Source: Methylomarinum sp.
GTDB taxonomy: Bacteria > Pseudomonadota > Gammaproteobacteria > Methylococcales > Methylomonadaceae
Direction of reading: 5' to 3'
DNA length: 6,287 nucleotides
Assembly: GCA_013139755.1 (NCBI GenBank)
Contig: WTAG01000294.1
Coordinates: 1 to 6,287, forward strand
This document shows, piece by piece, positions 1-6,212 of the stretch; the stretch's first letter is position 1, and the number at the start of each line of letters is the position of its first letter. The notes under the pieces were generated by a model. It was not told the DNA's origin and did no database searches. It saw only the letters and a list, made by a program, of their open reading frames with translations. A program made the translations under genes and the position numbers.

Positions 1-390
1 GGAAAAATTTCTGAACAAGTTAATCATGGTGAAGATACTACATTTGTACTTCATTATAAAGCGTCTACTATTCTACAAGATGCTATATTTGGTTTAGGAA
101 TTCATACTAACGACTTCCTCTATTTAGCTGATAAGGATACGGAAGATGATGGCTTAATAACTAAAGAAATCAAAACTGGAGAATTCAAAGTATTCTGTAA
201 AATAAGAAATTTTCCCTTACTTCAAGGAGTATATTCTTTGAGAGTTGGAGTTGCTGTAGGTCCAATCTACAGAATGTCATATTATGCAGAAGGAATTCAC
301 CCCTTTGAGGTAAAAGGAAATCATAAGACTAGACCTCAGGGGTTTGTTGCTTTAAATACCAATTGGACAGTACTTGAGAGTAATGAATAA
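1..390 (+). CDS. wzt: Wzt-type polysaccharide ABC transporter ATP-binding protein, C-terminal domain (5' truncated by window)
   Basis: Frame 1 is open from the first base to a TAA at 388-390, giving 129 residues with no start codon in view, so this is the 3' end of a longer gene. The residues look like the beta-sandwich C-terminal domain of Wzt proteins. They alternate hydrophobic strands and include an 'LLQGVYSLRVGVAV' segment around residues 73-86 and a closing 'HPFEV' strand at residues 100-104. In Wzt, this domain follows the nucleotide-binding domain and binds the undecaprenyl-linked O-polysaccharide in the cytoplasm, selecting finished chains for export through Wzm. Walker A and B, the signature motif and the Wzm partner would lie upstream, outside the window, so the ATPase part is inferred. 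The methyltransferase and glycosyltransferase genes downstream fit the call. The domain assignment rests on pattern recognition of a fairly variable family. Confidence 0.72.
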   Translation, partial: GKISEQVNHGEDTTFVLHYKASTILQDAIFGLGIHTNDFLYLADKDTEDDGLITKEIKTGEFKVFCKIRNFPLLQGVYSLRVGVAVGPIYRMSYYAEGIHPFEVKGNHKTRPQGFVALNTNWTVLESNE

Positions 391-535
391 TTCTTACGGC
401 TCATGCTAAAAACAATAGAACAGCAACATGATTTATTTCATTACTTTTTGCATACATTTAATTAAGTAACCAAAATGGAGTACACTATAAACTCAACAAT
501 ATCGTTGCCAAAGGCTAATGACTCAACCAAAACTC

Positions 536-566
536 TTGACAAGAATACTATTACATCATTCATAAA
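536..566 (+). promoter_or_regulatory. weak candidate sigma70 promoter upstream of the methyltransferase operon
   Basis: A perfect TTGACA lies at 536-541. The best -10 in reach is CATAAA at 561-566, which matches 4 of 6 consensus bases with a 19-bp spacer, longer than the ideal 17. It would leave a leader of about 90 nt before the ATG at 663. In such AT-rich DNA a single good hexamer can occur by chance, so this is tentative. Confidence 0.25.
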
Positions 567-653
567 CCTAACGTCTTAACTTAAGGTCGATTTTAGCCAA
601 AATATTAATACTTAATCACAAAGTGTTACCCTATATCCAATATCAATCAGCGT

Positions 654-659
654 AGGTAA
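654..659 (+). promoter_or_regulatory. ribosome binding site of the methyltransferase gene
   Basis: AGGTAA sits just upstream of the ATG at 663, with about six bases between the AGG core and the start codon. It is the clearest Shine-Dalgarno match in the cluster and supports the 663 start. The genes downstream have no comparable site and probably depend on translational coupling. Confidence 0.5.
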
Positions 660-662
660 TAA

Positions 663-1427
663 ATGAGCATTGATAATAACTCAATCAATTGGGATTCTTT
701 TTATAAAGCATTTGAGGATCGTTTCAGAGGTTCTTTTGAAGAAATCAAAGATCGTTTACGATTTTATATTCCAATTCTCAAAAAAAACAAAGTTGATAAA
801 AATTTAGGTTCCGTTCTTGATTTAGGATCTGGTAGATGCGAATGGTTAGAATTATTAAGAGACTCCGGTATTTCCGCACAAGGAGTTGACATGAACCCTT
901 GTAGTGTAGAAATAGGGATTCAGCGTAAATTAAATATTGAGGTTGGAGATATTTTCAACTATTTATCACAAATACCAGAAGAATCGTTTGGCGCTGTAAC
1001 TGCATTTCATGTCATAGAACATTTGAATTGGAAAGATCAACTAATACTTATCCAAGAAGCTTATAGAGTGCTAAACCCCGGCGGGGTTCTCATAATCGAA
1101 TGGCCTAACCCTGAAAGTATTTATGTAGCAACTAAAAATTTCTGGATAGACCCAACTCATATTAAATTAGTTCCCCAGGAACTATTGTCTTTTATGGCAG
1201 AATTTACTGGATTTGAACAAATTGAAATAAAACGTTTTCGCCCTGCTGTAAAAGACATTCCCTACAAAAAAAAATCTTCATATTTATTAGAAAAATTATA
1301 TAACTATCTAAAAGATATATTAAAATCAAGCCTTGAAATGCTTAATATTATCACACCATTTTTAACATCAGGTACAGATATTGCAATCATCGCTTTAAAA
1401 CCAAATACTACACAAAAAAAACAATGA
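663..1427 (+). CDS. class I SAM-dependent methyltransferase of the polysaccharide cluster
   Basis: This 254-residue cytoplasmic protein has a Rossmann-fold methyltransferase domain at about residues 48-150. Motif I, which binds SAM, is VLDLGSGRCEW (51-61). The acidic residue expected to contact the ribose is D76 in GVDMN. The motif IV-like segment is FHVIEHL (115-121), followed by the LNPGG turn (137-141) and a WPNPES strand end. A DPTH motif (163-166) and an N-terminal 'FEDRFRGS' helix (17-24) are typical of methyltransferases in O-antigen clusters, which are sometimes fused to glycosyltransferases. The likely role is methylation of a sugar hydroxyl on the glycan, either inside the repeat or as a terminal cap; the acceptor cannot be read from sequence. 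The start is supported by AGGTAA upstream. The stop overlaps the next ATG (ATGA), indicating co-translation. WbdD-like kinase or long coiled-coil extensions are absent. Confidence 0.85.
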   Translation: MSIDNNSINWDSFYKAFEDRFRGSFEEIKDRLRFYIPILKKNKVDKNLGSVLDLGSGRCEWLELLRDSGISAQGVDMNPCSVEIGIQRKLNIEVGDIFNYLSQIPEESFGAVTAFHVIEHLNWKDQLILIQEAYRVLNPGGVLIIEWPNPESIYVATKNFWIDPTHIKLVPQELLSFMAEFTGFEQIEIKRFRPAVKDIPYKKKSSYLLEKLYNYLKDILKSSLEMLNIITPFLTSGTDIAIIALKPNTTQKKQ

Positions 1428-2752
1428 CTATCAACACTCCACCATTCGGCTTCAATGTTATTGGTTTTGTAAGCGGTAATCTAGGATTAGGTCATACGAC
1501 TCGACAGTTCATTCAGGTTTTACTAAACCGTGGTTTTTCAGTATGTATTTTAGATGATGAAGCCAACTATGGGCGTAGCAACTTCGACAACACCTTTAAG
1601 CATTTATGTGTTGCTAACGCTGAAGAATTACCCTATGCAGTCAATCTTTCTATCTTTGGTGCGATCTCCTTATCTGAATTTGTGTTATACCCACCAAAGG
1701 GATTACAAGTTGAAGGCCGATTAAATGTCGCTTTAGTCTGGTGGGAACTAACCGAAATGCCCGAATACTGGTACCAGGCGGGACGCCTATTTGATGCGTT
1801 AATTGCTGGATCTAATTTTGTACACGCTACACTGTCCAACAATATTTCTGGAATTCCAATTCTTCTTGCTCCTCATCCCATTCAAATACCCGAAAAAATA
1901 ATACCTAACCGAAATCATTTTGGGTTGCCAGAAGATGTATTTCTTACCTTAATGGGGTTTGAACCTCATAGTGACCCCATTAGAAAAAACCCTTTTGGAG
2001 CTATTGAAGCGTTTAAAAAGGCATTTAAAGATCGTAAAGATTGTCACCTTGTAATCAAAGTTAATAACCCTAATGTGAAGGGAAAAAACCTGAAACACAT
2101 GGATTACTTATACGATCTAACAAGCAGTGATTCCCGTATCCATCTTATTCAAGATAGTCTGCCCTACGAAACGTTATTATCTCTCTATGCTAGTTGTGAT
2201 GCCTTTATCAGTCTACATCGATCTGAAGGACTGGGGTTAATTCCCCTTGAAGCAATGAGACTTGGAAAACCAGTTGTTGCTACGGGTTGGTCTGGTAACA
2301 TGAGCTATATGAATAATAGAAATGCTTGTCTAGTCGGATTTGATTTTAAACCAACAGATAACAATTCTCACATCTATGGACGAAAAGCATTAGGTATTAA
2401 CGCATTCTGGGCCGATCCTGACATTAAACAGGCAGCATACTGGCTCAAAAAACTTGCCGACGACCCTATTTATCGAGCTAAAATTGGCGAATGTGCTGCT
2501 ATTGATAGCGCATATTATCAAGAACAAGCCAATCAAGCTGAATTTGCAGACGAATTAAAAACTATCTGGGACAACCGTGAATTATGGATAAATAGAAATA
2601 AGCACTTAATATTACAAGAGATAAGAGTTTCATTTCACAATGAAAAATTACGCCACCTTCCAGTAATTCCTCGATTTTATAATCAGGCCCGGAATTTTAT
2701 TAAAACAATTTTAGATCGCCACCTTTTTTGGCGCTTTAAAAAAAATAAATAA
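1424..2752 (+). CDS. GT4-like (GT-B) glycosyltransferase
   Basis: This 442-residue protein should transfer a sugar from a nucleotide donor to the lipid-linked glycan at the inner face of the membrane. The N-terminal domain carries a glycine-rich loop, GNLGLGHTTR (residues 18-27), where the acceptor side of GT-B enzymes begins. The C-terminal domain starts near the RKNP/AIEAFKKAF region (about 187-200), which resembles the donor-domain entry of GT4 enzymes. It also contains the diagnostic E-x7-E motif, E268 and E276 within SEGLGLIPLE, followed by 'GKPVVATGWSGN', which contacts the nucleotide-sugar. These features indicate a retaining enzyme. The last 40 residues are basic and could touch the membrane. 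Donor and linkage are unknown, though mannosyltransferases of this type are common in such clusters. The ATG overlaps the methyltransferase stop and has no clear ribosome binding site, so translation is probably coupled. Confidence 0.85.
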   Translation: MTINTPPFGFNVIGFVSGNLGLGHTTRQFIQVLLNRGFSVCILDDEANYGRSNFDNTFKHLCVANAEELPYAVNLSIFGAISLSEFVLYPPKGLQVEGRLNVALVWWELTEMPEYWYQAGRLFDALIAGSNFVHATLSNNISGIPILLAPHPIQIPEKIIPNRNHFGLPEDVFLTLMGFEPHSDPIRKNPFGAIEAFKKAFKDRKDCHLVIKVNNPNVKGKNLKHMDYLYDLTSSDSRIHLIQDSLPYETLLSLYASCDAFISLHRSEGLGLIPLEAMRLGKPVVATGWSGNMSYMNNRNACLVGFDFKPTDNNSHIYGRKALGINAFWADPDIKQAAYWLKKLADDPIYRAKIGECAAIDSAYYQEQANQAEFADELKTIWDNRELWINRNKHLILQEIRVSFHNEKLRHLPVIPRFYNQARNFIKTILDRHLFWRFKKNK

Positions 2753-2756
2753 GTTA

Positions 2757-4019
2757 ATGCATATCTCCATTTTCTCCTCTGAATATCCTGAGAATGCATG
2801 CTCACGAATTCGTTTGCATGATATCCTAAAATCTCTTCAACCGAAAATCACTTATACCTGGACGGGTGTCGACGCAAAAGCCACATATTCAAACGAAGAA
2901 ATCAGAAAACTATTTGAAGCAGATATCTTTATAATACAACGCTCTTTCCCTAGACCTGGTACTATTGAATTGCTAGATAAGATACTGTTTGAAAGTGGTA
3001 AACCAATTATCTACGAAACCGACGATTTATTAACTGAAATCCCACCTGACCATATTTACTACACAGCATTCGCACCTTATAGACCCTTGATACTCAGTTT
3101 TATGGCGAATTGTGACGCTGTGATAACATCTACAGATGCATTGAAGAGCAAATATGAACCTTATAATGCTCACTGTTTTGTGCTGGATAACTTGCTTAAC
3201 GACAAACTGTGGTACCAACCTTTTCCAAACAATAAATTTCATCACCGTAATCGCCCACTAACTATCGGTTTCTGTGGTTCCCCAACTCATAAACCAGACC
3301 TTAAATGTGTTGAAGAAGCCATAGAACGCATCTATGAAAAATATGTAGACCAGGTTCAATTTAGTTTTTTTGGGTGTATTACAGATCGCCTTAAGCGCTT
3401 GCCAAATACGCTGTACCAAGAAAAATACCTACGTAATTATGCTGAATTCCCTCCCCTATTACGCTCATTAGAGTTTGACATAGGTCTTGCACCTTTAGAG
3501 AATACTACCTTCAATTCCTGTAAGAGTAATATCAAGTTCCTTGAATACTCAGCCTGCGGTATTCCAGGCATTTATTCCAACTTATCCCCTTACAACAATT
3601 CGGTTATTGACGGCAAAACAGGAATCCTTACAGAAAACACTTCGGACGGATGGTTTAATTCAATCTCTAACTTGATTGAAAGTCCAGTTCTTTCACATCA
3701 GATTGCAAAAGCCGCCTATAATGATATCTGGAAGCGGTTTTCATTAAGTTCAAATACTAACAACTGGCTAGCGACGATTGAAAGAATTATTGATACGAAT
3801 CAAAATAGTCGTTCAACGTCTGTAGCAAAAGAAATCACATTAAACAGAGCTATGTGGCAGCAAACAATTGATTATGAACAAAAGATAGCTGATTTAAGCT
3901 CAAATCTCAATCAAACCCAAAATCAGTTAAAATGGCTAGAAAACCAGCCAATACTTCGCGTTCTAAAATTACTAAAAAAACTTTTACATAATATGAACAC
4001 TGCTATAGATCACATTTAA
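2757..4019 (+). CDS. GT-B-like glycosyltransferase with C-terminal coiled coil
   Basis: This 420-residue protein looks like a GT-B enzyme of the 'glycosyltransferase family 1/4' type. The N-terminal half has the 'IIQRSFPRPGT' strand and a YETDDLL motif (residues 86-92), typical of this subgroup. The C-terminal half has 'IGFCGSPTHKPDL' and a donor-site region NSCKSNIKFLEYSA around residues 254-266. There E263 corresponds to the second glutamate of the E-x7-E pattern, while the first position is not glutamate, as I recall for this subgroup. A glycan-chain role is inferred from context; donor and acceptor are unknown. The tail forms a heptad-like coiled coil (I377, L380, L384, L391, L394). A basic amphipathic stretch, 'LRVLKLLKKLLH' (400-411), follows it and could mediate oligomerisation or membrane contact. 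The gene starts 4 nt after the previous stop without an obvious ribosome binding site and ends in TAA in the same frame as the next gene. Confidence 0.8.
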   Translation: MHISIFSSEYPENACSRIRLHDILKSLQPKITYTWTGVDAKATYSNEEIRKLFEADIFIIQRSFPRPGTIELLDKILFESGKPIIYETDDLLTEIPPDHIYYTAFAPYRPLILSFMANCDAVITSTDALKSKYEPYNAHCFVLDNLLNDKLWYQPFPNNKFHHRNRPLTIGFCGSPTHKPDLKCVEEAIERIYEKYVDQVQFSFFGCITDRLKRLPNTLYQEKYLRNYAEFPPLLRSLEFDIGLAPLENTTFNSCKSNIKFLEYSACGIPGIYSNLSPYNNSVIDGKTGILTENTSDGWFNSISNLIESPVLSHQIAKAAYNDIWKRFSLSSNTNNWLATIERIIDTNQNSRSTSVAKEITLNRAMWQQTIDYEQKIADLSSNLNQTQNQLKWLENQPILRVLKLLKKLLHNMNTAIDHI

Positions 4020-4031
4020 ACTGGTGCAATT

Positions 4032-5066
4032 TTGGCAATTAATAAATCAAAAGCCCAGCAACAGTACATAGAGATTGTAGTACTCAACTGGAATGGTAAA
4101 AAAGACACACTTGAGTGCTTAGACTCATTAATAAAAATTAATTACAAAAATTTTGGAATAACTGTTGCTGATAATGGTTCTACAGATGGTTCTGTAGATA
4201 TAATTCGTAAAGACTTTCCCGCAATCAACATAATCGAGAATGGAAGCAATCTTGGTTTTGCTGGCGGAAATAATAAAGCTATTGAACTAGCGTTGAAATC
4301 CGATGCGAAATTTATTTTGTTACTTAATAACGATACCGTAGTTAGTCCAAATATATTATCAGCTTTTGTTCAAGCATCTGAACAAAAGCCTGATGGTGGC
4401 ATATTTGGCGGTAAAATTTATCACTATACCGAAAAAAATAAAATCTGGTATGCAGGTGGTTACTGGGACAAGAAATCACTGTATTTTTCCGAGCGAGGTG
4501 CAGGCCAGATAGACGTAGGCCAGTTCGACCATTTAGTAGAGACCGAATGGGTTATTGGTTGCGCAATGTTTATAAGACCAGAAGTTTTCAAAAAAATCGG
4601 CTTATTGGAACATAAGTTTTTCTTGAATAACGAAGAAATTGATTTTTGCAGTCGTGCTCGCAGGTCTGGATTTTCTTGTATTTATGTGCCTGATGCAAAG
4701 GTATGGCATAAAATTTCAGTTTCTTTTGGTGGTGAAGATTCACCTATGAAAATTTATTTTTGTGCCCGTAACCGATTATTATGGGCCTATCGAAATGCTG
4801 GATTTGTATTGAATTTGCGCATCTATGCAGACACTTTTCTAGTTTTAATACAACGATTTATTATTCCTTCGTTTAAAAACCCTTTATCCCATGATTTCCA
4901 TTTTAAGAAATGGCTATGGTCTTTAAAAGAAAACTTTTTAGACCCATGTAATCGTGCTTACTTTTACGGGGTGAGAGATTATTGTTTAGGTCACTTTGGT
5001 AATTGTCCAGAAAAGATACGTGACTTCACGAATGTTTGGAGCAAAAAAAGAAAAGCTAGGCCTTAA
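4032..5066 (+). CDS. GT2 family glycosyltransferase, rhamnosyltransferase-like (WbbL type)
   Basis: This 344-residue GT-A fold enzyme is probably inverting. It opens with 'IVVLNWNGKKDTLECLDSL' and has ADNGSTDGS with D47, which binds the nucleotide. It also carries a DxD-equivalent NND (99-101, D101 expected to bind metal and donor) and an acidic EEID segment near residue 200. The later 'WHKISVSFGG' (H226) and 'CARNRLLWAYRNAG' segments resemble the WbbL group that adds L-rhamnose to lipid-linked glycans. That donor is a family-based guess. I use TTG at 4032 because no in-frame ATG occurs before the conserved first strand; ATT at 4029 is the only other nearby candidate. There is no good ribosome binding site, and the upstream stop is in the same frame 12 nt away, so reinitiation or coupling is likely. 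The C-terminus is basic (KKRKARP) and intact; the insertion sequence begins 9 bases after the stop. Confidence 0.85.
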   Translation: MAINKSKAQQQYIEIVVLNWNGKKDTLECLDSLIKINYKNFGITVADNGSTDGSVDIIRKDFPAINIIENGSNLGFAGGNNKAIELALKSDAKFILLLNNDTVVSPNILSAFVQASEQKPDGGIFGGKIYHYTEKNKIWYAGGYWDKKSLYFSERGAGQIDVGQFDHLVETEWVIGCAMFIRPEVFKKIGLLEHKFFLNNEEIDFCSRARRSGFSCIYVPDAKVWHKISVSFGGEDSPMKIYFCARNRLLWAYRNAGFVLNLRIYADTFLVLIQRFIIPSFKNPLSHDFHFKKWLWSLKENFLDPCNRAYFYGVRDYCLGHFGNCPEKIRDFTNVWSKKRKARP

Positions 5067-5075
5067 GCAAACTTA

Positions 5076-5098
5076 GATTCAACTAATAAGTGCAATTC
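5076..5098 (+). repeat. left terminal inverted repeat of the IS30 element
   Basis: The repeat reads GATTCAACT, then four variable bases, then AGTGCAATTC at its inner end. Its reverse complement matches 6132-6154 with mismatches only at the three central bases 5085-5087 and at 5097. It starts 9 bases after the stop of the GT2 gene. Confidence 0.85.
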
Positions 5099-5129
5099 AT
5101 TTTTTAAGAATTGAGACGGCCAGCTAGAG

Positions 5130-5135
5130 TATAGT
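5130..5135 (+). promoter_or_regulatory. weak candidate -10 box for the IS30 transposase
   Basis: TATAGT matches 5 of 6 consensus bases and lies 37 bases before the transposase ATG at 5173. No good -35 box sits at the right distance: TTGAGA at 5111-5116 is too close (13-bp spacer) and TTAAGA at 5104-5109 is too far (20 bp). It is tentative. Confidence 0.2.
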
Positions 5136-5172
5136 TCAAGCCTTTTCAATCCGACCAAAGATGATAGAGCAA

Positions 5173-6125
5173 ATGAACAAATATAAACAGCTGACCGAAG
5201 TACAACGATACCAGATTTAAGCATTAAATAAAGCTCAAAAGGAGCAAAAAGAAATTGCAAAAATTATTGGCGTTTCAGCCTCAACCATTTGTCGAGAACT
5301 TAAGAGAAATGAGGTTATCGTCCAAAGCAGGCTCATTCACTGGCTCTCACGCGTAGAAAAGAAGCCTCTAAAGCAATTAAAATGACAGTTACTGTGATCA
5401 ATTTATGTGAAGCTAAACTAAAACTTGATTGGAGTCCTGAGCAAGTTTCAGGCTGGCTTAAAATTGAAGAAGGAATAAGTCTTAGTCATGAGCGTATTTA
5501 CCAACATGTCTGGTCTGACAAGCGCCAAGGTGGAGCACTATACAAGCACCTGAGACAAAGCCATAAGAAACGTAAAAAACAGTATGGATCGAAAGATAAA
5601 CGAGGTCAGATTAGAAACCGTATTAGCATTGATGATCGCCCCGAAATTGTAGAGCAAAAGACACGCTTAGGTGATTGGGAAATAGATACGGTAATAGGAA
5701 AAAATCATCAAGGTGCTTTAGTCACTATTGTTGACCGAGCGTCTAAATTCACACTCATCAAAAAGGTTAATAGTAAGCATGCAGAAGTTGTTACTCAAGC
5801 AACCATAACACTACTACAACCCTATTTAGACAAGACATTAACTATTACAGCAGATAATGGTAAAGAGTTTGCAGGGCATGAAGAAATGGCAGAAAAACTT
5901 AATGCATCAGTCTATTTTGCACACCCTTACCACTCTTGGGAACGTGGGTTGAATGAAAACACGAATGGATTAATCAGACAATACTTTACCAAAGGAACTA
6001 GTTTTGAGAATATAACCGATGAGGCCGTTGAGAATGTGATGAATAAACTCAATCATAGACCTCGAAAGATATTAAATTATAAAACGCCTTATTCTGTGTT
6101 TTTTGAAAAGACTGAGGTGGCATGA
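5173..6125 (+). pseudogene. IS30-family transposase, disrupted by a nonsense codon and a frameshift
   Basis: Reading from ATG 5173 gives 'MNKYKQLTEVQRYQI', the normal IS30 start, then a TAA at 5218-5220 where serine is expected. The same frame continues with the helix-turn-helix 'EIAKIIGVSASTICRELKRN' (about residues 27-46) to 5310. Homology then jumps to another frame at 5313 ('GYRPKQAHSLALTRRKEASK') and runs to the TGA at 6123-6125. The few residues usually found between RELKRN and GYRP are shortened, which fits a small deletion at about 5311-5313. Correcting both lesions gives about 317 residues, close to family length. The catalytic part is intact: D102, D158 and E192 (numbered from ATG 5382) with the IS30-type 33-residue spacing between the last two. 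An alternative start at ATG 5161 would add four residues. No slippery heptamer is seen, so programmed frameshifting is unlikely and would not bypass the TAA. Confidence 0.85.
5382..6125 (+). CDS. IS30 transposase catalytic fragment (part of the pseudogene above)
   Basis: This 247-residue frame begins at an internal ATG that encodes methionine within the 'SKAIKMTVTV' segment of the full-length protein, not at a natural start. It holds the second DNA-binding region (WSPEQVSGWL, SLSHERIYQHV) and the whole RNase H-like DDE domain: LGDWEIDTVIGK with D102, TADNGKEF with D158, and the WERGLNENTNGL segment with E192. The N-terminal helix-turn-helix that recognises the element ends is missing. There is only a poor purine stretch (TAAAGCA) before the ATG, so expression is doubtful. 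If made, the product could bind or interfere, but autonomous transposition is not expected. An automatic annotation would call it a complete transposase, although it is a remnant. Confidence 0.6.
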   Translation: MTVTVINLCEAKLKLDWSPEQVSGWLKIEEGISLSHERIYQHVWSDKRQGGALYKHLRQSHKKRKKQYGSKDKRGQIRNRISIDDRPEIVEQKTRLGDWEIDTVIGKNHQGALVTIVDRASKFTLIKKVNSKHAEVVTQATITLLQPYLDKTLTITADNGKEFAGHEEMAEKLNASVYFAHPYHSWERGLNENTNGLIRQYFTKGTSFENITDEAVENVMNKLNHRPRKILNYKTPYSVFFEKTEVA

Positions 6126-6131
6126 ACACTA

Positions 6132-6154
6132 GGATTGCACTTCAGAGTTGAATC
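6132..6154 (-). repeat. right terminal inverted repeat of the IS30 element
   Basis: On the reverse strand it reads GATTCAACT-CTG-AAGTGCAAT-CC, pairing with the left end at 19 of 23 positions. Pairing stops at 6155 and 6131, which fixes the element boundary. It begins 6 bases after the transposase stop codon. Confidence 0.85.
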
Positions 6155-6174
6155 CGCCAAATAAAAAATAACGT

Positions 6175-6205
6175 AAAAAAATATTTAAAAAAATATTTAA
6201 AAAAA
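6175..6205. repeat. 12-bp A-tract tandem repeat (2.6 copies)
   Basis: The unit AAAAAAATATTT occurs twice in a row (6175-6186 and 6187-6198), followed by a third A7 tract (6199-6205). The stretch from 6155 to 6212 has only 8 G/C bases in 58. A-tracts at near-helical spacing can bend DNA and act as UP-like promoter elements. Here they sit just before the ATG at 6213, so a role in its expression is possible but unproven. Confidence 0.75.
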
Positions 6206-6212
6206 CCTAATT

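Larger units (their letters stand above)
391..662. other. non-coding gap between the transporter gene and the methyltransferase gene
   Basis: This is the longest gene-free stretch in the window (272 bp) and is very AT-rich. It contains only tiny reading frames (20 codons from 403, 34 codons from 475) with no ribosome binding site or recognisable protein. I see no clear hairpin plus T-run terminator and no JUMPstart/ops core (GGCGGTAG). A consensus-like -35 box at 536-541 makes it a plausible site for a promoter driving the genes that follow. The gap contrasts with the 4-nt overlap and the 4-nt and 12-nt gaps downstream, so the methyltransferase probably starts a separate transcription unit. 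Confidence 0.6.
5076..6154 (+). mobile_element. IS30-family insertion sequence, 1079 bp, degenerate
   Basis: The element is bounded by 23-bp imperfect inverted repeats (5076-5098 and 6132-6154, 19 of 23 positions paired). It encloses a transposase gene with IS30 features and has a length normal for the family. The flanks show no matching 2- or 3-bp target duplication: TA or TTA on the left against CG or CGC on the right. That suggests an old insertion, a later rearrangement, or ends slightly different from those placed here. The transposase is broken, so the copy should not move on its own. It lies between two glycosyltransferase genes, pointing the same way, and interrupts neither. IS30 elements insert by a DDE cut-and-circularise mechanism. 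Confidence 0.85.

Noticed and set aside
403..579. Small frames in the gap (20 codons at 403-465 and 34 codons at 475-579)
   Set aside because: They have no ribosome binding site, no recognisable motif, and a length expected by chance.
1633..1842. Reverse-strand 69-codon open frame
   Set aside because: It lies entirely inside the GT4 gene opposite well-conserved coding sequence, with no recognisable product.
3030..3245. Reverse-strand 71-codon open frame
   Set aside because: It is antisense to the conserved N-terminal half of the second glycosyltransferase and has no recognisable domain.
5063..5260. Reverse-strand 65-codon open frame across the left IS end
   Set aside because: It spans the inverted repeat and the antisense of the transposase N-terminus, so it is a shadow of the IS30 gene.
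5302..5316. Programmed frameshift in the transposase, as in some IS families
   Set aside because: There is no slippery heptamer at the switch (AGAAATGAGGTT), IS30 transposases are normally a single frame, and a TAA upstream would still stop translation.
6135..6174. Outward promoter in the right IS end driving the last glycosyltransferase gene
   Set aside because: TTGCAC (6135-6140) and TTGAAT (6148-6153) resemble -35 boxes, but no -10 box with good consensus lies at 16-18 bp.
6175..6205. CRISPR-like array
   Set aside because: The units are only 12 bp, directly adjacent without spacers, and low in complexity.
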